DNA of 64,000 bases, taken from assembly GCA_036898135.1 (NCBI GenBank), contig CM072515.1, positions 46,615,818 to 46,679,817 on the forward strand. The letters run 5' to 3'. A program made the translations under genes and the position numbers. Positions 40,857-52,460 of the stretch are shown here, in pieces. Position 1 is the stretch's first letter; the number at the start of each line of letters is the position of its first letter. Below the pieces are notes generated by a model. That model made no database searches. It saw only the letters and a program-made list of their open reading frames with translations, and was not told the DNA's origin. This stretch comes from Oncomelania hupensis (Eukaryota > Mollusca > Gastropoda > Littorinimorpha > Pomatiopsidae).

Positions 40857-40917
40857 GTAACCCTAAACCCTAACCCTAACCCTAATTCTAACCCTAACCC
40901 CAACCCTAATCCTAACT
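40857..40917 (-). repeat. Interstitial telomeric repeat (TTAGGG)n
   Basis: About ten ccctaa units on the + strand (TTAGGG on the minus strand), with slight degeneracy such as attcta and cccc variants. This is the canonical animal telomere repeat located internally. Confidence 0.93.
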
Positions 40918-41333
40918 AAGACTACGATAGCACTGTGCGCGTGCGTCGAATTTTGTAACGCGTCGACCAATCAGAATGCTCCCAGTCGCTCCCAGCCCAG
41001 CTAAGATACTAGGAACTGTGACGATGTCACACCGGGCTGAATATTGATGTACCTAGAAACGGGAGCAAGAGTTGGCAAATCTCTTCCATTCTTTTCTTTT
41101 AATTTTTTTTCATTTAAAAAGAAGTGCTGATAGGCTACTCTTGTCAATGAATCAGTCCCCTTTCTTTATGAGGAATGAAGATAATGCAAAGGAAGACTGC
41201 AGCCGAGTAGATTACAATCTTGGTGAAGTATTTAAAACTAATGATGGTCTGTAGACATCGTAATGTCGATTATGAATTTGAGCAGAGGGTAGTCACTGAC
41301 CCTGCAACCCCCCTAACTTTTCTTCCAACGCCA

Positions 41334-41379
<46 letters not shown>

Positions 41380-41816
41380 CCCCCCATCTCCCTGCTCTCC
41401 TCCATCCTATCTTTTCTTCTGAACAGAAGAAAAAGGAAGGGAGAGGTTGGCGCCCTTTACAGCCTGGCGCCGCAAGATGCTATCACGACTCTCCTGCCAA
41501 TTTGTCACATTAAATAACCGCTCTTACTACTTACTACGCCACAGCACTCCATCCATTTCTCTGTGTTCTCTTAGAGTGAAGTGAATCAGTCTTTCTTGCG
41601 TTGATGCATTTCTTCAAGTTTAATTCTCTTTCCACAAGAGTATATATCACAATCCCAGAATTCAGCAGTACGTTTTAGCTCCAGGCTCTTCTTCTTCTTC
41701 TTCTTCTTCTTCTTCTTCTTCTCCATCCCCTTTTCTGAGTATATTTATAATTCTCTTTCTAATTCTCCGTCATGATTTTAATTCAAAGCGTACAGTAAAA
41801 CTTCAATTTCAGAACG
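40918..41816. other. No recognised gene; (CT)n and (TTC)n tracts
   Basis: Microsatellites at 41335-41378 (CT) and 41690-41722 (TTC). Short frames without domains. Confidence 0.5.
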
Positions 41817-41857
41817 CTGCTATTGGACAACAGGACGACCTGCTCCGTGGTGAAGAT

Positions 41858-41918
41858 TGATTGATTGATTGATTGTTGCTTTAGGTCCAGCGGACTCTTC
41901 CGAGCCAAATCAGGACCG
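41858..41918 (-). mobile_element. Repeat B, 61-bp fragment inside the LINE
   Basis: Minus-strand 3' end (complement of ttaggtccagcggactctt) with a tgattgattgatt tail. The 12-bp TSD cgtggtgaagat is perfect (41846-41857 and 41919-41930). Confidence 0.87.
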
Positions 41919-41944
41919 CGTGGTGAAGATACGGAAACTCCGAT

Positions 41945-42554
41945 TAGATGATTACATTACATGGTTATTGCTTTAGGTCCCGCGGACTCTTCCGAGCGAA
42001 ATCAGGACCAAAAAATAAAGACCACATCTTCGCTGAAAGAGGACTCACCCTTGATCCGCATAAAAGATCTGCAGAAACAGCCCTAGTGGTAACACTGAAC
42101 GCACTCCACTAGCCGGTCACTTTACAATAAAGACATCCCACGCAGGGGACGCTGAGCCTATACTCTAATTTATCGAACCCCCGTTTACAAAAACAAAATA
42201 GAATACAAACAACACAATAAAATATCAACAAAACACATACATAGAAATGCATACATTGCTAAATAATAACATCATAGGAAGCTTAGTGACCACCTGGCAG
42301 AAAGCATCCAAAATATCCCCAAGCTGATCCAACAGACCTCACATACAAATGAGGAGTTTTGTTCTCGAAGATTTTTCAAGGAAAAAGGTAGGTGACTGGT
42401 CTGGCGAAGAAGAAGATAGTATAGTAGATTGATAGAACAGAGTAGGAATGAGAAAGAACAAAGGAGAAAGACAGCAACAGTGGGAATTTAAAGCACTACA
42501 TTTTCAGAAAGTGGGGATACTATTTATACTAAAACCCCAGGCACCCCAACGGGG
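41945..42554 (-). mobile_element. Repeat B, near full-length copy inside the LINE
   Basis: Oriented with its 3' end on the left. Flanked by ggaaactccgat (41933-41944) and ggaaactgcgat (42555-42566), an 11 of 12 TSD. It inserted only 14 bp from the TSD of the 61-bp copy. Its 5' end has the aaccccaggcacccc segment also seen (as complement) at the start of the copies at 46.9 and 57.7 kb. Confidence 0.85.
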
Positions 42555-42808
42555 GGAAACTGCGATGGTATGGCCACGTCACCAGATCATCAGGCCTTGC
42601 AAAGATCATCCTGCAAGGCACAGTGCAAGGAGGTAGAAGAAGATGGAGACCGAAAAAGTGGTGGGGAGACAACATTCGAGAATGGATTGACTTGACACTG
42701 AGCGAAGTCGTCAGGGTTGCTGAGGACAGAGAAAGATGGAGTACGCTGGTTAAACGATCATCTGTGGTGCCCGTACGACATCCGAGTTACGGGATAGGAT
42801 AGGACTAG

Positions 42809-43251
42809 GCGCCATAAATTATATCGGAAAAAGTTCGAGGTTGGCAACACCATCTTTGTCCCCAAAACTGCTGAGCATGACTAAAGGAATATATCAGATA
42901 GCAAAGGATGCATGGCGCTACACTGTATCAGCTGGCTTTTTTTTTCACCCTAGTTGAATCTGTAAACGCTTTCTTTCTCTCATCAGCGTTTGAATTCAGG
43001 ACATGTTCTAATGAGTATTTTACAATGTCTGGCCATATTGCATCTACGGCGTTGCGAGCACGTTAGAAGCACATGGAAACTGCAATGCCAGTGAAAACAA
43101 CGAAGATGATGTACAGTAACCACAAAATAATAATATTATTAAAACAGTGCAAAAGAAAATAATGTCTTTCGTAAGAGGTGTATAAAATCGGTAGTATTTA
43201 TGTCTGTTTTTGTTTTGTTTGTTTGCTAGTTTTTTTTCTAGATACATCTTT
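42809..43251. other. No recognised gene
   Basis: Short frames only; no element ends recognised. Confidence 0.45.
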
Positions 43252-44735
43252 GAACTAGTCGGGGAGAATCAGAACGAGCCACAAGTCGGTCAGTTTGTTG
43301 AACGCCGTATCTCAACAACGGATTTTGATCAAATTTCATAGGAACATTACCTACGTTAATGGCTTGCCAGTGCTATTATATTTACTCTACCACAAAGATC
43401 AATGTCACTGGAATCATTGTGATGTTAAACACGTTTTGCTCAATATTTCAAAAAAGGGTGAAAGCGATGTTGTTTAGTGCTGGTATACATTACTTCAAAT
43501 CATATTCCACCCTTTAGTTGCAGTCCGGTTGTCGGTCAGTTCGTCGATCCAAATATCCATCTTGTGTGTGTGTGTGTTTAACAGCTGGTACAGAGGCTTG
43601 ACACCACCTCCAGAGCCTATGGAATGGAAATAAGTGCAGAGAAGACCAAAATGATGACCAACAACACCAACGGCATCAATACGGACATCAAAGTCCAAAG
43701 CCAATCCCTCAACACAGTGCATAGCTTCAAATATTTATAGGAGCCATTGTATCAGACAATGTGTCCCGACAAGAAGTCCTCTCCAGGATCGCACAAACAA
43801 CTGCTGCCCTGACAAGGTTGAAGCCCATTTGGAAAGCCAGGACCATCAGTCAACATTCCAAAGTAAGACTGCTGCGCTCCCTTGTCATCTCCATCTTCCT
43901 ATATGCTTGCGAAGCATAGACCCTCATAGCAGATCTCCAACGAAGAATACAAAGCATGGAGATGAGGTGCTACAGAAGACTTCTGGGCATTTCCTATACC
44001 CAATACATCACCAACGACGAAGTCCGACAGACCATCACACAAGCCATTGGACAACACGATGACCTGCTAACAGTGGTGAAGAAACGGAAACTCCGATGGT
44101 ATGGCCACGTCACCAGATCATCAGGCCTTGCAAAGACTATTCTGCAAGGCACAGTGCAAGGAGGTAGAAGAAGAGGGAGACCGAAAAAGAGGTGGGAGGA
44201 CAACATTCGAGAATGGACTGGTTTGACACTGAGCGAAGCCATCAGGGCTGCTGAGGACAGAGAAAGATGGAGTATGCTGGTTAAACGATCATCTGTGGTG
44301 CCCCTACGACCTTCGGGTTACGGGACAGGATAGGATAGGATAGGATGTTATTTTATTTTATTTTTGGTGGGTGTGGGTTAAAAACACACCTTTTGCCTTT
44401 CCTCAAGAATAACTGAACTGAAATTCAAATTTTTTGTTTTGCTCTGCTACAATCATGTTAGATCATTGGTATTTGTATTTCTCAAAGGTCAAGGTCATAG
44501 TGCTTCACCAATTTCTAAACACGTTTTGCGCTGTATCTAAAAACTGGCTTAGCCGATTTTGATGATTTTTTTTCTTGCTGAGAGTTCAGATAGTGACCTA
44601 TTAGTCTATGTTTTTCTTTTGCTTCATTACGACACAACCGACTCAAAACACCGCCAAAAGAATGAACGTTCCTATTTTCCGAACTTGTTTGTGAGTAGTA
44701 TCTGGAAATACATTTGAAAGGCTTGACATCTAGTT
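43252..44735 (+). repeat. Dispersed repeat A, copy 3, split by a LINE
   Basis: The left part (43252-43577) has the head and middle blocks. The right part (44347-44735) has the caaggtcatagtgcttcacc and gatagtgacctatt blocks. The LINE at 43578-44346 separates them. Confidence 0.75.
43578..44346 (+). mobile_element. 5'-truncated LINE with best-preserved 3' coding end
   Basis: The copy begins just after the RT active-site region (tacagaggcttgacacc) and ends in a ggata tail (44331-44346). The frame 43956-44333 is intact for 125 codons and shows RRLLGISYTQ, RQTITQAIGQ, YGHVTRSSGLAKTILQ, RRRGRPKKRWEDNIREW and LVKRSSVVPLRPSGYGTG. The stop codon tag (44331-44333) is formed by the first ggataG unit of the tail, so there is no separate 3' UTR. 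Confidence 0.9.
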
Positions 44736-44914
44736 TTACGATTAATTACTAACCAAGCAGTGCTTGAAACACCCGGAACGATACTAGTCTGTGTTGCGAA
44801 TTTGTCTGGGTTTGACTGTCAAAGCAAGGGCTGCTGAATTATGTTACCCAGAGTTAGATTCACAACATTAACATTGATTTTGGATTTAGTAAATTTCGTA
44901 ACTGATCACAGGTC

Positions 44915-44920
44915 ATGACA

Positions 44921-44991
<71 letters not shown>

Positions 44992-45110
44992 TAATAATAA
45001 TAATAATAAGGATATTTATATAGCGCTTTTTCCCAAGCAACAATATCAGTCCAAAGCGCAGTACTCACGCATTCATTCTAAACATCCGGCTTCATACAAA
45101 ATAAAATCAG
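44915..45110 (-). mobile_element. L2-like LINE 3' end with (TTA)n tail
   Basis: On the minus strand the sequence gcgtgagtactgcgctttgg and ggaaaaagcgctatataaat match the 3' UTR at 39435-39490. Its tail has expanded to the (AAT)n tract at 44918-45009. Only the 3' UTR is present. Confidence 0.75.
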
Positions 45111-45929
45111 ACACTTGCTAACGAATAAGAGACGGGAGGGAGGGAGGAGGGGAGAGCTAAGAAAGGGTAATGGGGTGGGTGGTGGCTGTGGTCTGAATCA
45201 AAACAAACAAACAAAAAGAAATGGAGGAATGACAACGAAGATGATGGGAGGCAAGATCAGAAACATTTATTCGACCAAAAGCTACAAATAAGTAGCATTT
45301 TTTTCCCTCACAGAAAAAGATACTTTTCTTCTATTATGTCCGTAATTCATAATGTAATATATAATTTTATTCTAAGGTCCAAAAAAATGTCTGTTTACGG
45401 TAACATAGAAAAAAAATGAGGGTCGGTATGTCGGGTTTTTTGTTGTTGTTGTTTTTACAAAATACCATTTCCACCTTGGGTGCGATTTTTGTGGGCTTTA
45501 AAAAAATTCCATACGATCTTAAAAAGGTTTTGAGTCGGGCCAAAAAATTAGAGTCGATCGGGATACCGTAAACAGACATATTTTGTTTTGGATTTATAGA
45601 CTATGTATATAATTCTCAGGTGTCCTTTTGCATCGTTTTGATCCATACATATTGTCTATGGTAATGCTTGTCAGGTTTCAGTATTGTAGTATTGGTTTTC
45701 ATAGAGTACTCAGAGTAGACATTGCCTTTTACAAATGATTTTCTATAGCTGGGAGCGGCTGGAGGGACTTTGTTGCAATATTTGTACACAGAGTCGAGGA
45801 TCGAATCTAAGGCACATCTGCAACAAGTCTGTTAAAAGACGTCACGCCTCATACTGCAGTGTCACAGCCAACATCGCATCAATCAAGTCGTAGTTCACAT
45901 TTCACCCCCTGTCACGTACCCTGCAAATC
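45111..45929. other. No recognised gene
   Basis: No long frames or element ends seen. Confidence 0.45.
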
Positions 45930-45932
45930 ATT

Positions 45933-45963
<31 letters not shown>

Positions 45964-46262
45964 AGAAAGAGAGAGAGAGTGTGTGTGTGTGTGAGTGTGT
46001 GTGTGTGTGTGTTTATGTGAAAGAGAAATAGTGAAAAAGAAGAGGATTTAAGGTTAGAGTTTCGGCAGAAAGAGGTTAAAATTTTGACGTTCTGATTGAT
46101 GCAATTTGCCACCGAGTCGTAAAGCTGGAGAAAGAAAAATGAGGGGGGTAAGTGGAGATAGAGGGGGTGGAAGGAAGGGGAGGGGTAACGAGGAGGGGTG
46201 AGGAAGAGAAGAAGAGAGACCGAGACAGACACAGACAGACAGACACACGGATAGATATATAC

Positions 46263-46350
<88 letters not shown>
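45930..46350. repeat. (GA)n and (GT)n microsatellites
   Basis: GA tract at 45932-45980, GT tract at 45979-46012 and a longer GA tract at 46262-46349. Long Ser/Leu-rich minus-strand frames are artefacts. Confidence 0.95.
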
Positions 46351-46352
<2 letters not shown>

Positions 46353-46871
46353 GCAGAAAGAAGGACAGAGATACAGTGAAAATATTTATGCCGCAAGATA
46401 GAATTAGGTTGATGAATGATGGAGGGTTGGTGGGAGGCTTGGAGAAGCTGGAGTGAGGACGATGTTGGAGTGTTGGAGGAAGCGGAGAGAGGTAGAAAAA
46501 AGAATTAAAGGTCGTTTTGAAAGCCATTCCCATGACCAAGCTGAGGCCTTCACCGCACTGTTTCCCTTGACTGTCACTTTTCCATGACAATAATTATGAC
46601 CAGCAGTGCCAGAGAAATTCCATCTTACTTTTTAGCTCCGACATTACGTAATTTACCCTCCTCCTCCATTCTCTTCCTCTTTCCTCTTCTCTTCCTCCTT
46701 TTCCTCCTCGTTCTTTTTCTTCTCCTGCTCCTCTAAGACTTCTCCTCTATTACTCTCTCTTTAAAGGCGCCTAAAGTCTTGTTTTTAGAGAAGCAACTTA
46801 TTAATTTGTCTGAAGCAGATGACACAGCAAAAATACTTGATCTTTTGTTAGTATCTTGAAACTCGAATACC
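46351..46871. other. No recognised gene
   Basis: CT-rich low-complexity sequence on the right part; no gene seen. Confidence 0.45.
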
Positions 46872-47890
46872 CCCTTTGGGGTACCGGGGTTTTCTGTATA
46901 AACAGTATCCCCACTTTGTGGAAATTTAATTTAAATTACCACTGTTTCTGTCATTCCCATTTCTTCTTCTCGTTCTAAACCTGTTCTATCAATCTACTAT
47001 CTTCTTCTCTAGACCTGTCAACAACCTTTTTCCTTGAAAACTCTCCCAAAACTCCTCATAGAGGAGTGTATGGGGTTTGTTGGGTCAGCTTGGGAATATT
47101 AGACGCTTTTTTTCCCAAATGGTCACTAAGGCATTCTATTGTATTATTGGTTGGTTGGTTGTTTTATTAACGTCTTTTTTCATCAAGATCATAAAGACCA
47201 TACATACAAATTCACGCATTTAAACAGACATACATGAACACATAAATACACATAGATACTATTACTATCTCTCTAACATAACAATAACAATGTCAGTTAA
47301 ATAAAACGAGCGACTGGAGAAGTAATTAGAGCTTTTGCCAATCCCACACTCAATTCATTGCTAATGTTTTTAACTGATGTTATAGTTTTTACTTCAAGGG
47401 GCAAAAGAGGATGAACCTGAATGCAATGAAATAATATATGTTTTAGAGTTAAAGGTTCATCACAAATGCACTTTACATTTTTACAATATTTGGTTTTAAT
47501 TGAATTTAATAATATTCTGTTTGCTATAGATGAAACTGATCTGGGAAATCCACGAAGATTATTGTATTATTATTTAGCAATGTAGGCATTTTATATGTTT
47601 TTTGTTAATATTTTATAATGATGTTTATATTCTTTTCTTTTTTCTGTTTTTTTAAAAAAAAAAAAAAGGTTTCGATAAATTAGAGTACAGCTTCAGCGTC
47701 CCCTGCATGGTATGTCTTTATTGTAAAGTAACCGGCAGAGTGGAGTGGAGTGCCGTGCCTTCAGTGTTACCAGTAGGGTGTTTTCAGCAGATATTTTTTT
47801 TAAGGATCAGGGGCGAGCCCTCTTTCAACCAAGTTGTGGTCCTGATTCGGCCCTTTGCAGTCCGCTGGAGCCTATAAACAATAACTAACT
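46872..47890 (+). mobile_element. Repeat B copy interrupted by a LINE fragment
   Basis: Starts with the accggggttttctgtataaac segment shared with the copy at 57.7 kb and ends in gtccgctggagcctataaac with a short aactaact tail. A minus-strand LINE 3' fragment (47149-47560) interrupts it. Confidence 0.8.
47149..47560 (-). mobile_element. 3' end of another LINE inserted in repeat B
   Basis: The perfect 11-bp TSD attgtattatt (47138-47148 and 47561-47571) flanks it. The tail on the minus strand is (AACC)n. The minus-strand frame encodes a zinc-knuckle-like end, CKCICDE...HILFHCIQ-type (C-x-C-x7-H-x4-C), followed by LPLEVKTITSVKNI and ending in PVARFI. This C-terminal motif is typical of I/Jockey/LOA-type LINE proteins, so this is a third LINE family in the window. 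Confidence 0.75.
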
Positions 47891-47950
47891 GAAACTAGAA
47901 TTGTAGGCTACAACAAATTTACTAGTCGTATTCCTAGTTTTTAAGCGTCC

Positions 47951-48012
47951 CCCTATCCCTATCCTATCCCTTAACTCGGAGGTTGTAGGGGCACCACAGA
48001 TTATCGTTTAAG
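47951..48012 (-). mobile_element. Tiny 3' fragment of the (GGATA)n-tail LINE
   Basis: A ctatcc-type tail followed by the antisense of the last ~45 bp of the LINE coding end. Severely 5'-truncated. Confidence 0.75.
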
Positions 48013-48029
48013 CAATCAACGTTGCAATT

Positions 48030-48690
48030 AAGCGAAGTGTTGTTATTTTATTTCCCTACATATCTGGAATTAGACGAGAATCAGGACGAGCAAAAATGTC
48101 AGTCGGTGGGTCGGTCCGTTGGAAGTCATATGTCAGGAACCACTGGACGGATTTTGAATAACTTCATAGAAACATTTCCTAGATTGGTGGCCTGCCTCTC
48201 GCGCCTCCTTATTTGCTCTACCACAATGGTTAAGGGGCCATATTGTTGCTAAACACGTTTTGCTCAATATCTAGAAAACAGATTAAGCGGTTTCGTGGAG
48301 TTTTGGTTTAGAGGTACGTCAAATCGTTGGCCATTCTCCAGTAGCAGTCCGGTTGTCGGTCAGTTTGTTTAGTTTTGTTTTGTTCAAAATACACTGAACG
48401 GAAATTTATTATATTCGCTTTGCGGATACTCCAACCAATGTCAAGCATATTGGTTCATTCATATTTGTACTTTCACAAAGGAAAGTTCAAGGTCATTGTG
48501 CCGATATTTGTAATTTCGTGCTTGCAGATAGTTCAGACAGTGGCCTATAATTTTTCGTTTTCGTTTTGCTTCGTTAGGATAAAGCCGAGTCGCAGCACCG
48601 GAATTAAATTAACACTTTTTAATGTGCTTATTTTTTTTAACTATTGTGTGAAGAGTATTGGTACTTGTACCTTATTGGATGGTATGTAAT
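48030..48690 (+). repeat. Dispersed repeat A, copy 4
   Basis: Carries gtcggtgggtcggtccgttg, ccactggacggattttga, aaacacgttttgctcaata and the attttcgttt end. The right end near 48680 is approximate. A (AAT)n microsatellite follows at 48900-48954. Confidence 0.72.
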
Positions 48691-48898
48691 GGCTTCTTCC
48701 CACAGTCGTTTGCTCTGATTTTCTACTGTCAACACCACATCAGTAATTTTGCTGCAATAGCAAATCAGAAAAAAAATCAGAAATTTGCAGTATTTGTTGC
48801 GTTATTCTGTCAATTGTGAATTGTTACTCTTAGCCTATCTACATTTTACTCATTGGTATATGTCTTATTTCTGACACCATGCAGAATAACCTACATTT

Positions 48899-48899
<1 letters not shown>

Positions 48900-48954
<55 letters not shown>
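48900..48954. repeat. (AAT)n microsatellite
   Basis: About 18 aat units. Confidence 0.97.
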
Positions 48955-48955
<1 letters not shown>

Positions 48956-49588
48956 GTGCAATGTGGTCTTCAGCTTTCACCGGATTGCCCATCATGTGCG
49001 ACGTCAGAAAGACAGGTGGCGCCACCACAAAGCTCTGGGGACCAGGAACGTAACTCCTAATACACATCTTCGGAGTTTTTCCTCCCGGCACTGCTGTGTC
49101 GTTGGAATATTCCTTCCTCGTTTAAATAATTTTAAAATTGTATTTTAAAAAGCTAGTATTTAATTTGTTTACCCCTCACAATTCTGTCACTTTGTTTTTC
49201 TATTTCTGGAAATATTTTGAAATAGTTGGGAGTCATAACGAACGTTGATCAGTTTGTCGGTCCGTTGCACGCCATATCTCCTATCCTATCCTATCCCGTC
49301 ACTCGAAGGTTGGGGCACTACAGATGATCGTTTAATTAGCGTCTTTCCATCTTTCTCTCTCCTCAGCAACCTCCAATGTTTTGCTCAGTGTCAAGCCAGT
49401 CCATTCTCGAATGTTGACCTCCCACCTCTTTTTCTGTCTCCCTTTTCTTCTGCCTCCTTGCAAGGCCTGATGCTCTGGTGACGTGGCCATACCATCGGAG
49501 TTTCCGTTTCTTATGACTGTGAGCAAATCATCGTGTTGTTCAATGGTTTGTGTGATGGTCTGTTGGACTTCGTCGTTAGTAATGTGCT

Positions 49589-52460
49589 ATCCTATCCTAT
49601 CCTGTCCCGTAACCCGAAGGTCGTAGGGGCACCACAGATGATCGTTTAACCAGCATACTCCATCTTTCTCTGTCCTCAGCAGCCCTGATGGCTTGGCTCA
49701 GGGTCAAACCAGTCCATTCTCGAATGTTGTCCTCCCACCTCTCTTTCGGTCTCCCTCTTCTTCTTCCTCCTTGCACTGTGCCTTGCAGAATAGTCTTTGC
49801 AAGGCCTGATGCTCTGGTGACGTGGCCATACCATCGGAGTTTCCGTTTCTTCACCACTGTTAGCAGGTCATCGTGTTGTCCAATGGCTTGTGTGATGGTC
49901 TGTCGGACTTCGTCGTTGGTGATGTGTTGGGTATAGGAAATGCCCAGAAGTCTTCTGTAGCACCTAATCTCCATGCTTTATATTCTTCGTTGGAGATCTG
50001 ATGTGAGGGTCCATGCTTCGCAAGCATATAGGAAGATGGGGATGACAAGGGAGCGCAGCAATCTTACTTTGGAATGTAGACTGATGGTCCTGTCTTTCCA
50101 AATGGGCTTCAACCTTGTCAGGGCAGCAGTTGTTTGTGCGATCCTGGAGAGGACTTCCTGTCGGGACCCATTGTCTGATACAATGGCTCCTAAATATTTG
50201 AAGCTATGCACTGTGTTGAGGGATTGGCCTTGGACTTTGATGTCCGTATTGATGCCATTGGTGTTGTTGGTCATCATTTGGTCTTCTCTGCACTTATTTC
50301 CATTCCATAGGCTCTGGAGGTGGTGTCAAGCCTCTGTACCAGCTGTTCAAGTTCCTGTTCCTCTCCAGCCAATCCATCAATGTCATCTGCAAAACGAAGA
50401 TTGGATATTGCTCTATGTGATGATATTCTGGGGAAGATACGTTTATCTTACTAGGGGGTAAGACTTATTGATAGATGGGCGATGCGCTACCACTATCGAT
50501 CGTTCTTTTACCAGAAGTCCTAAAGTGGTGTGAGAGACAGATCACGGTACTTTGGTCACATAAAATTTATATTTGTTCTCGGGAATTTTAGTATCATTTG
50601 GCTCAACTTGAGAACCGTTAATTACTAATCCAAAGACTAGATTATTATGTCTCGAGAGAAGAAAACTAATAACTACACAACAATACAAATAGAATGACAC
50701 CAGTCGTAAGTATGTAATTTCACTTTTTATATATTCAACACAAACTTTAACATTTCTGCATTAATCGGTAAATTAATAAGTAATATAGTTCCAAGTGCTG
50801 GGAAAATGTTTTAACAGGTTTCTTTCGTCATTTGCTACCTGCGGTTACGATTTTCACTGTTCGTAAGTTTCAAAGGTTCTAGTTTCTCGAGGGTATGACT
50901 CAGTTGTTGTGGGTGACTTAGCTAAGGTAAGTCGGGTCGCTCTTGAAGCTGTGGGGTTTGGACGTGGTCAGGTAGAATCGTGGTAGTTCTCCTTGGTTCC
51001 ACGGGAGCGACGGTCAGGCGTTCGTCTCCACAAACGTGATGATCCCAGGCCCGACCTGTAAAAGTCGGAGCTCTGGCTACAGTATTCTCGTTAGCTATAA
51101 GGGTGCGGTCTCCTCTGCAAAGCGTCTATAGCATCAGACACCTGCAGGGTTCCCATATGCACAATTCAATTCGAATCTTAAGGCTAAGGTACATCAAACC
51201 ACATGCATACTGTCTCAGAAACAAAAATCTGTTTCTGCCACTATATATCAAGAACATATTATTTATACATGGCAATCAATATACACTAAACATACACATA
51301 TCAAAACTATTAGTGTTATCTTACTTGTAGACTCTGGGACTCGTGAAATCGTCTTTTACGTCTCTAGCACCCTCTTGATGAGATGGAGATAGACGAACAC
51401 TGCAGTTTGTTCCTTTGGTCGACCCTCACAGCTTAACAGTTCTTTTGCGACTGATCAGTTGAGATTTGGTCCCCAAAGGTATGCAAAAGTTCCCAATAGT
51501 CTTCTGACCAATCGTTTTTAGCTTTCGTTTTCTTTACTCTCGCATCTACAGAATTATGGTTCTAATTTGAATAGTTCCTCCCCCTCTCTCTTGTCACTGG
51601 ACACGCATAATTATCTTTCAAGTGGAGTATCAGGGATAGAGTGGAGAATAGATGTAATAACGATAAGCTGAGCCTGCCCAAGTACTGATGACATCATCTT
51701 GGTAACTTTTGGCTGGAGTGAGCTACTTAGTGTCTCATTGACTATGGTCATCGTGGAGTAAGTTATTTACCGAAGACAACGTTATGATTAGTTTTTGACT
51801 AAAGTATGCTATTTTAACTTCTTGGTCGCTCCGTCTGTTAGATGGTATCGGTAGTATCGGCGGTGTGACTGTTTCCAGGAAGTTAATTTGCCATGTGTGT
51901 GCTGCTTGTTAGCTAACTGTTGTATTAATGTCCAGTTTCGTTTCGCTGGTATCTCTGTTTCGCTAAGCTAATTTCCTACATGTTTGTCGTCAATATTTAT
52001 GCTGTTACACTCTACCCCCTATGCTGACTGTGCCTTCATGGTCTGCAAGAGCATCTGACATGATGCGCTCTAGGAAGATGTTGAAGAGTGTTGGGAGAGA
52101 GTAGGCATCCTTGACGCACACCGATTGTTGTTCTGAACCAGTTCCCGATGGCGCTGTTGTGGAGGACTGCACTGGTAGCCTTGTCATACAGGCTTTTGAT
52201 GACTTCAATAATTTTAGGGCTGATGTTGTACACTTTCATTGTTGCCCATAGAGCTGCATGCCAGACTCGGTCAAACGCCTTCTTGAAGTCTATGAACACA
52301 TGAGATAGATGTTGTTGGTGCTGTAGGTATTTCTCACAGATTATTCTGAGGTTGAAAATCTGCTCAGTGGTACTTCGCCCTGCCCTGAATCCTGCTTGTT
52401 CTTCAGCTATGATCTGTTCAGCTTGGGGTTTCAACCTGTTGAGTATTATTTTCAGGAGTG
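49589..52460 (-). mobile_element. LINE copy nested in a LINE (level 3)
   Basis: Same family as its host. The 7-bp TSD atgtgct (49582-49588 and 52461-52467) flanks it. Its 3' part (49589-50415) has a well-preserved frame of 125 codons (49597-49974), and its RT part (52010-52460) encodes AGFRAGRSTTEQIF, FIDFKKAFDRVW and VRQGCLLSP. A 1.6-kb LTR insertion lies between them. Without it the copy is about 1.27 kb. Confidence 0.87.
50416..52009. mobile_element. Probable solo LTR of a retrotransposon (level 4)
   Basis: The 1,594-bp insertion begins tgtgatgata and ends tgctgttaca (TG...CA, with short inverted tgt/aca ends) and is flanked by the perfect 5-bp TSD ctcta (50411-50415 and 52010-52014). These are the hallmarks of an LTR retrotransposon integrated by a DDE integrase. 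No gag-pol frames, primer-binding site or second LTR are visible inside, so a solo LTR left by recombination is the simplest reading. A non-autonomous element is possible. Orientation and superfamily are unknown. Confidence 0.75.

Larger units (their letters stand above)
41817..42808 (+). mobile_element. LINE 3' end split by two repeat B insertions
   Basis: LINE pieces at 41817-41857, 41919-41944 and 42555-42808 join to one contiguous 3' coding end with a ggata tail (42791-42805). The two gaps are repeat B copies, each with its own TSD. Confidence 0.88.
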
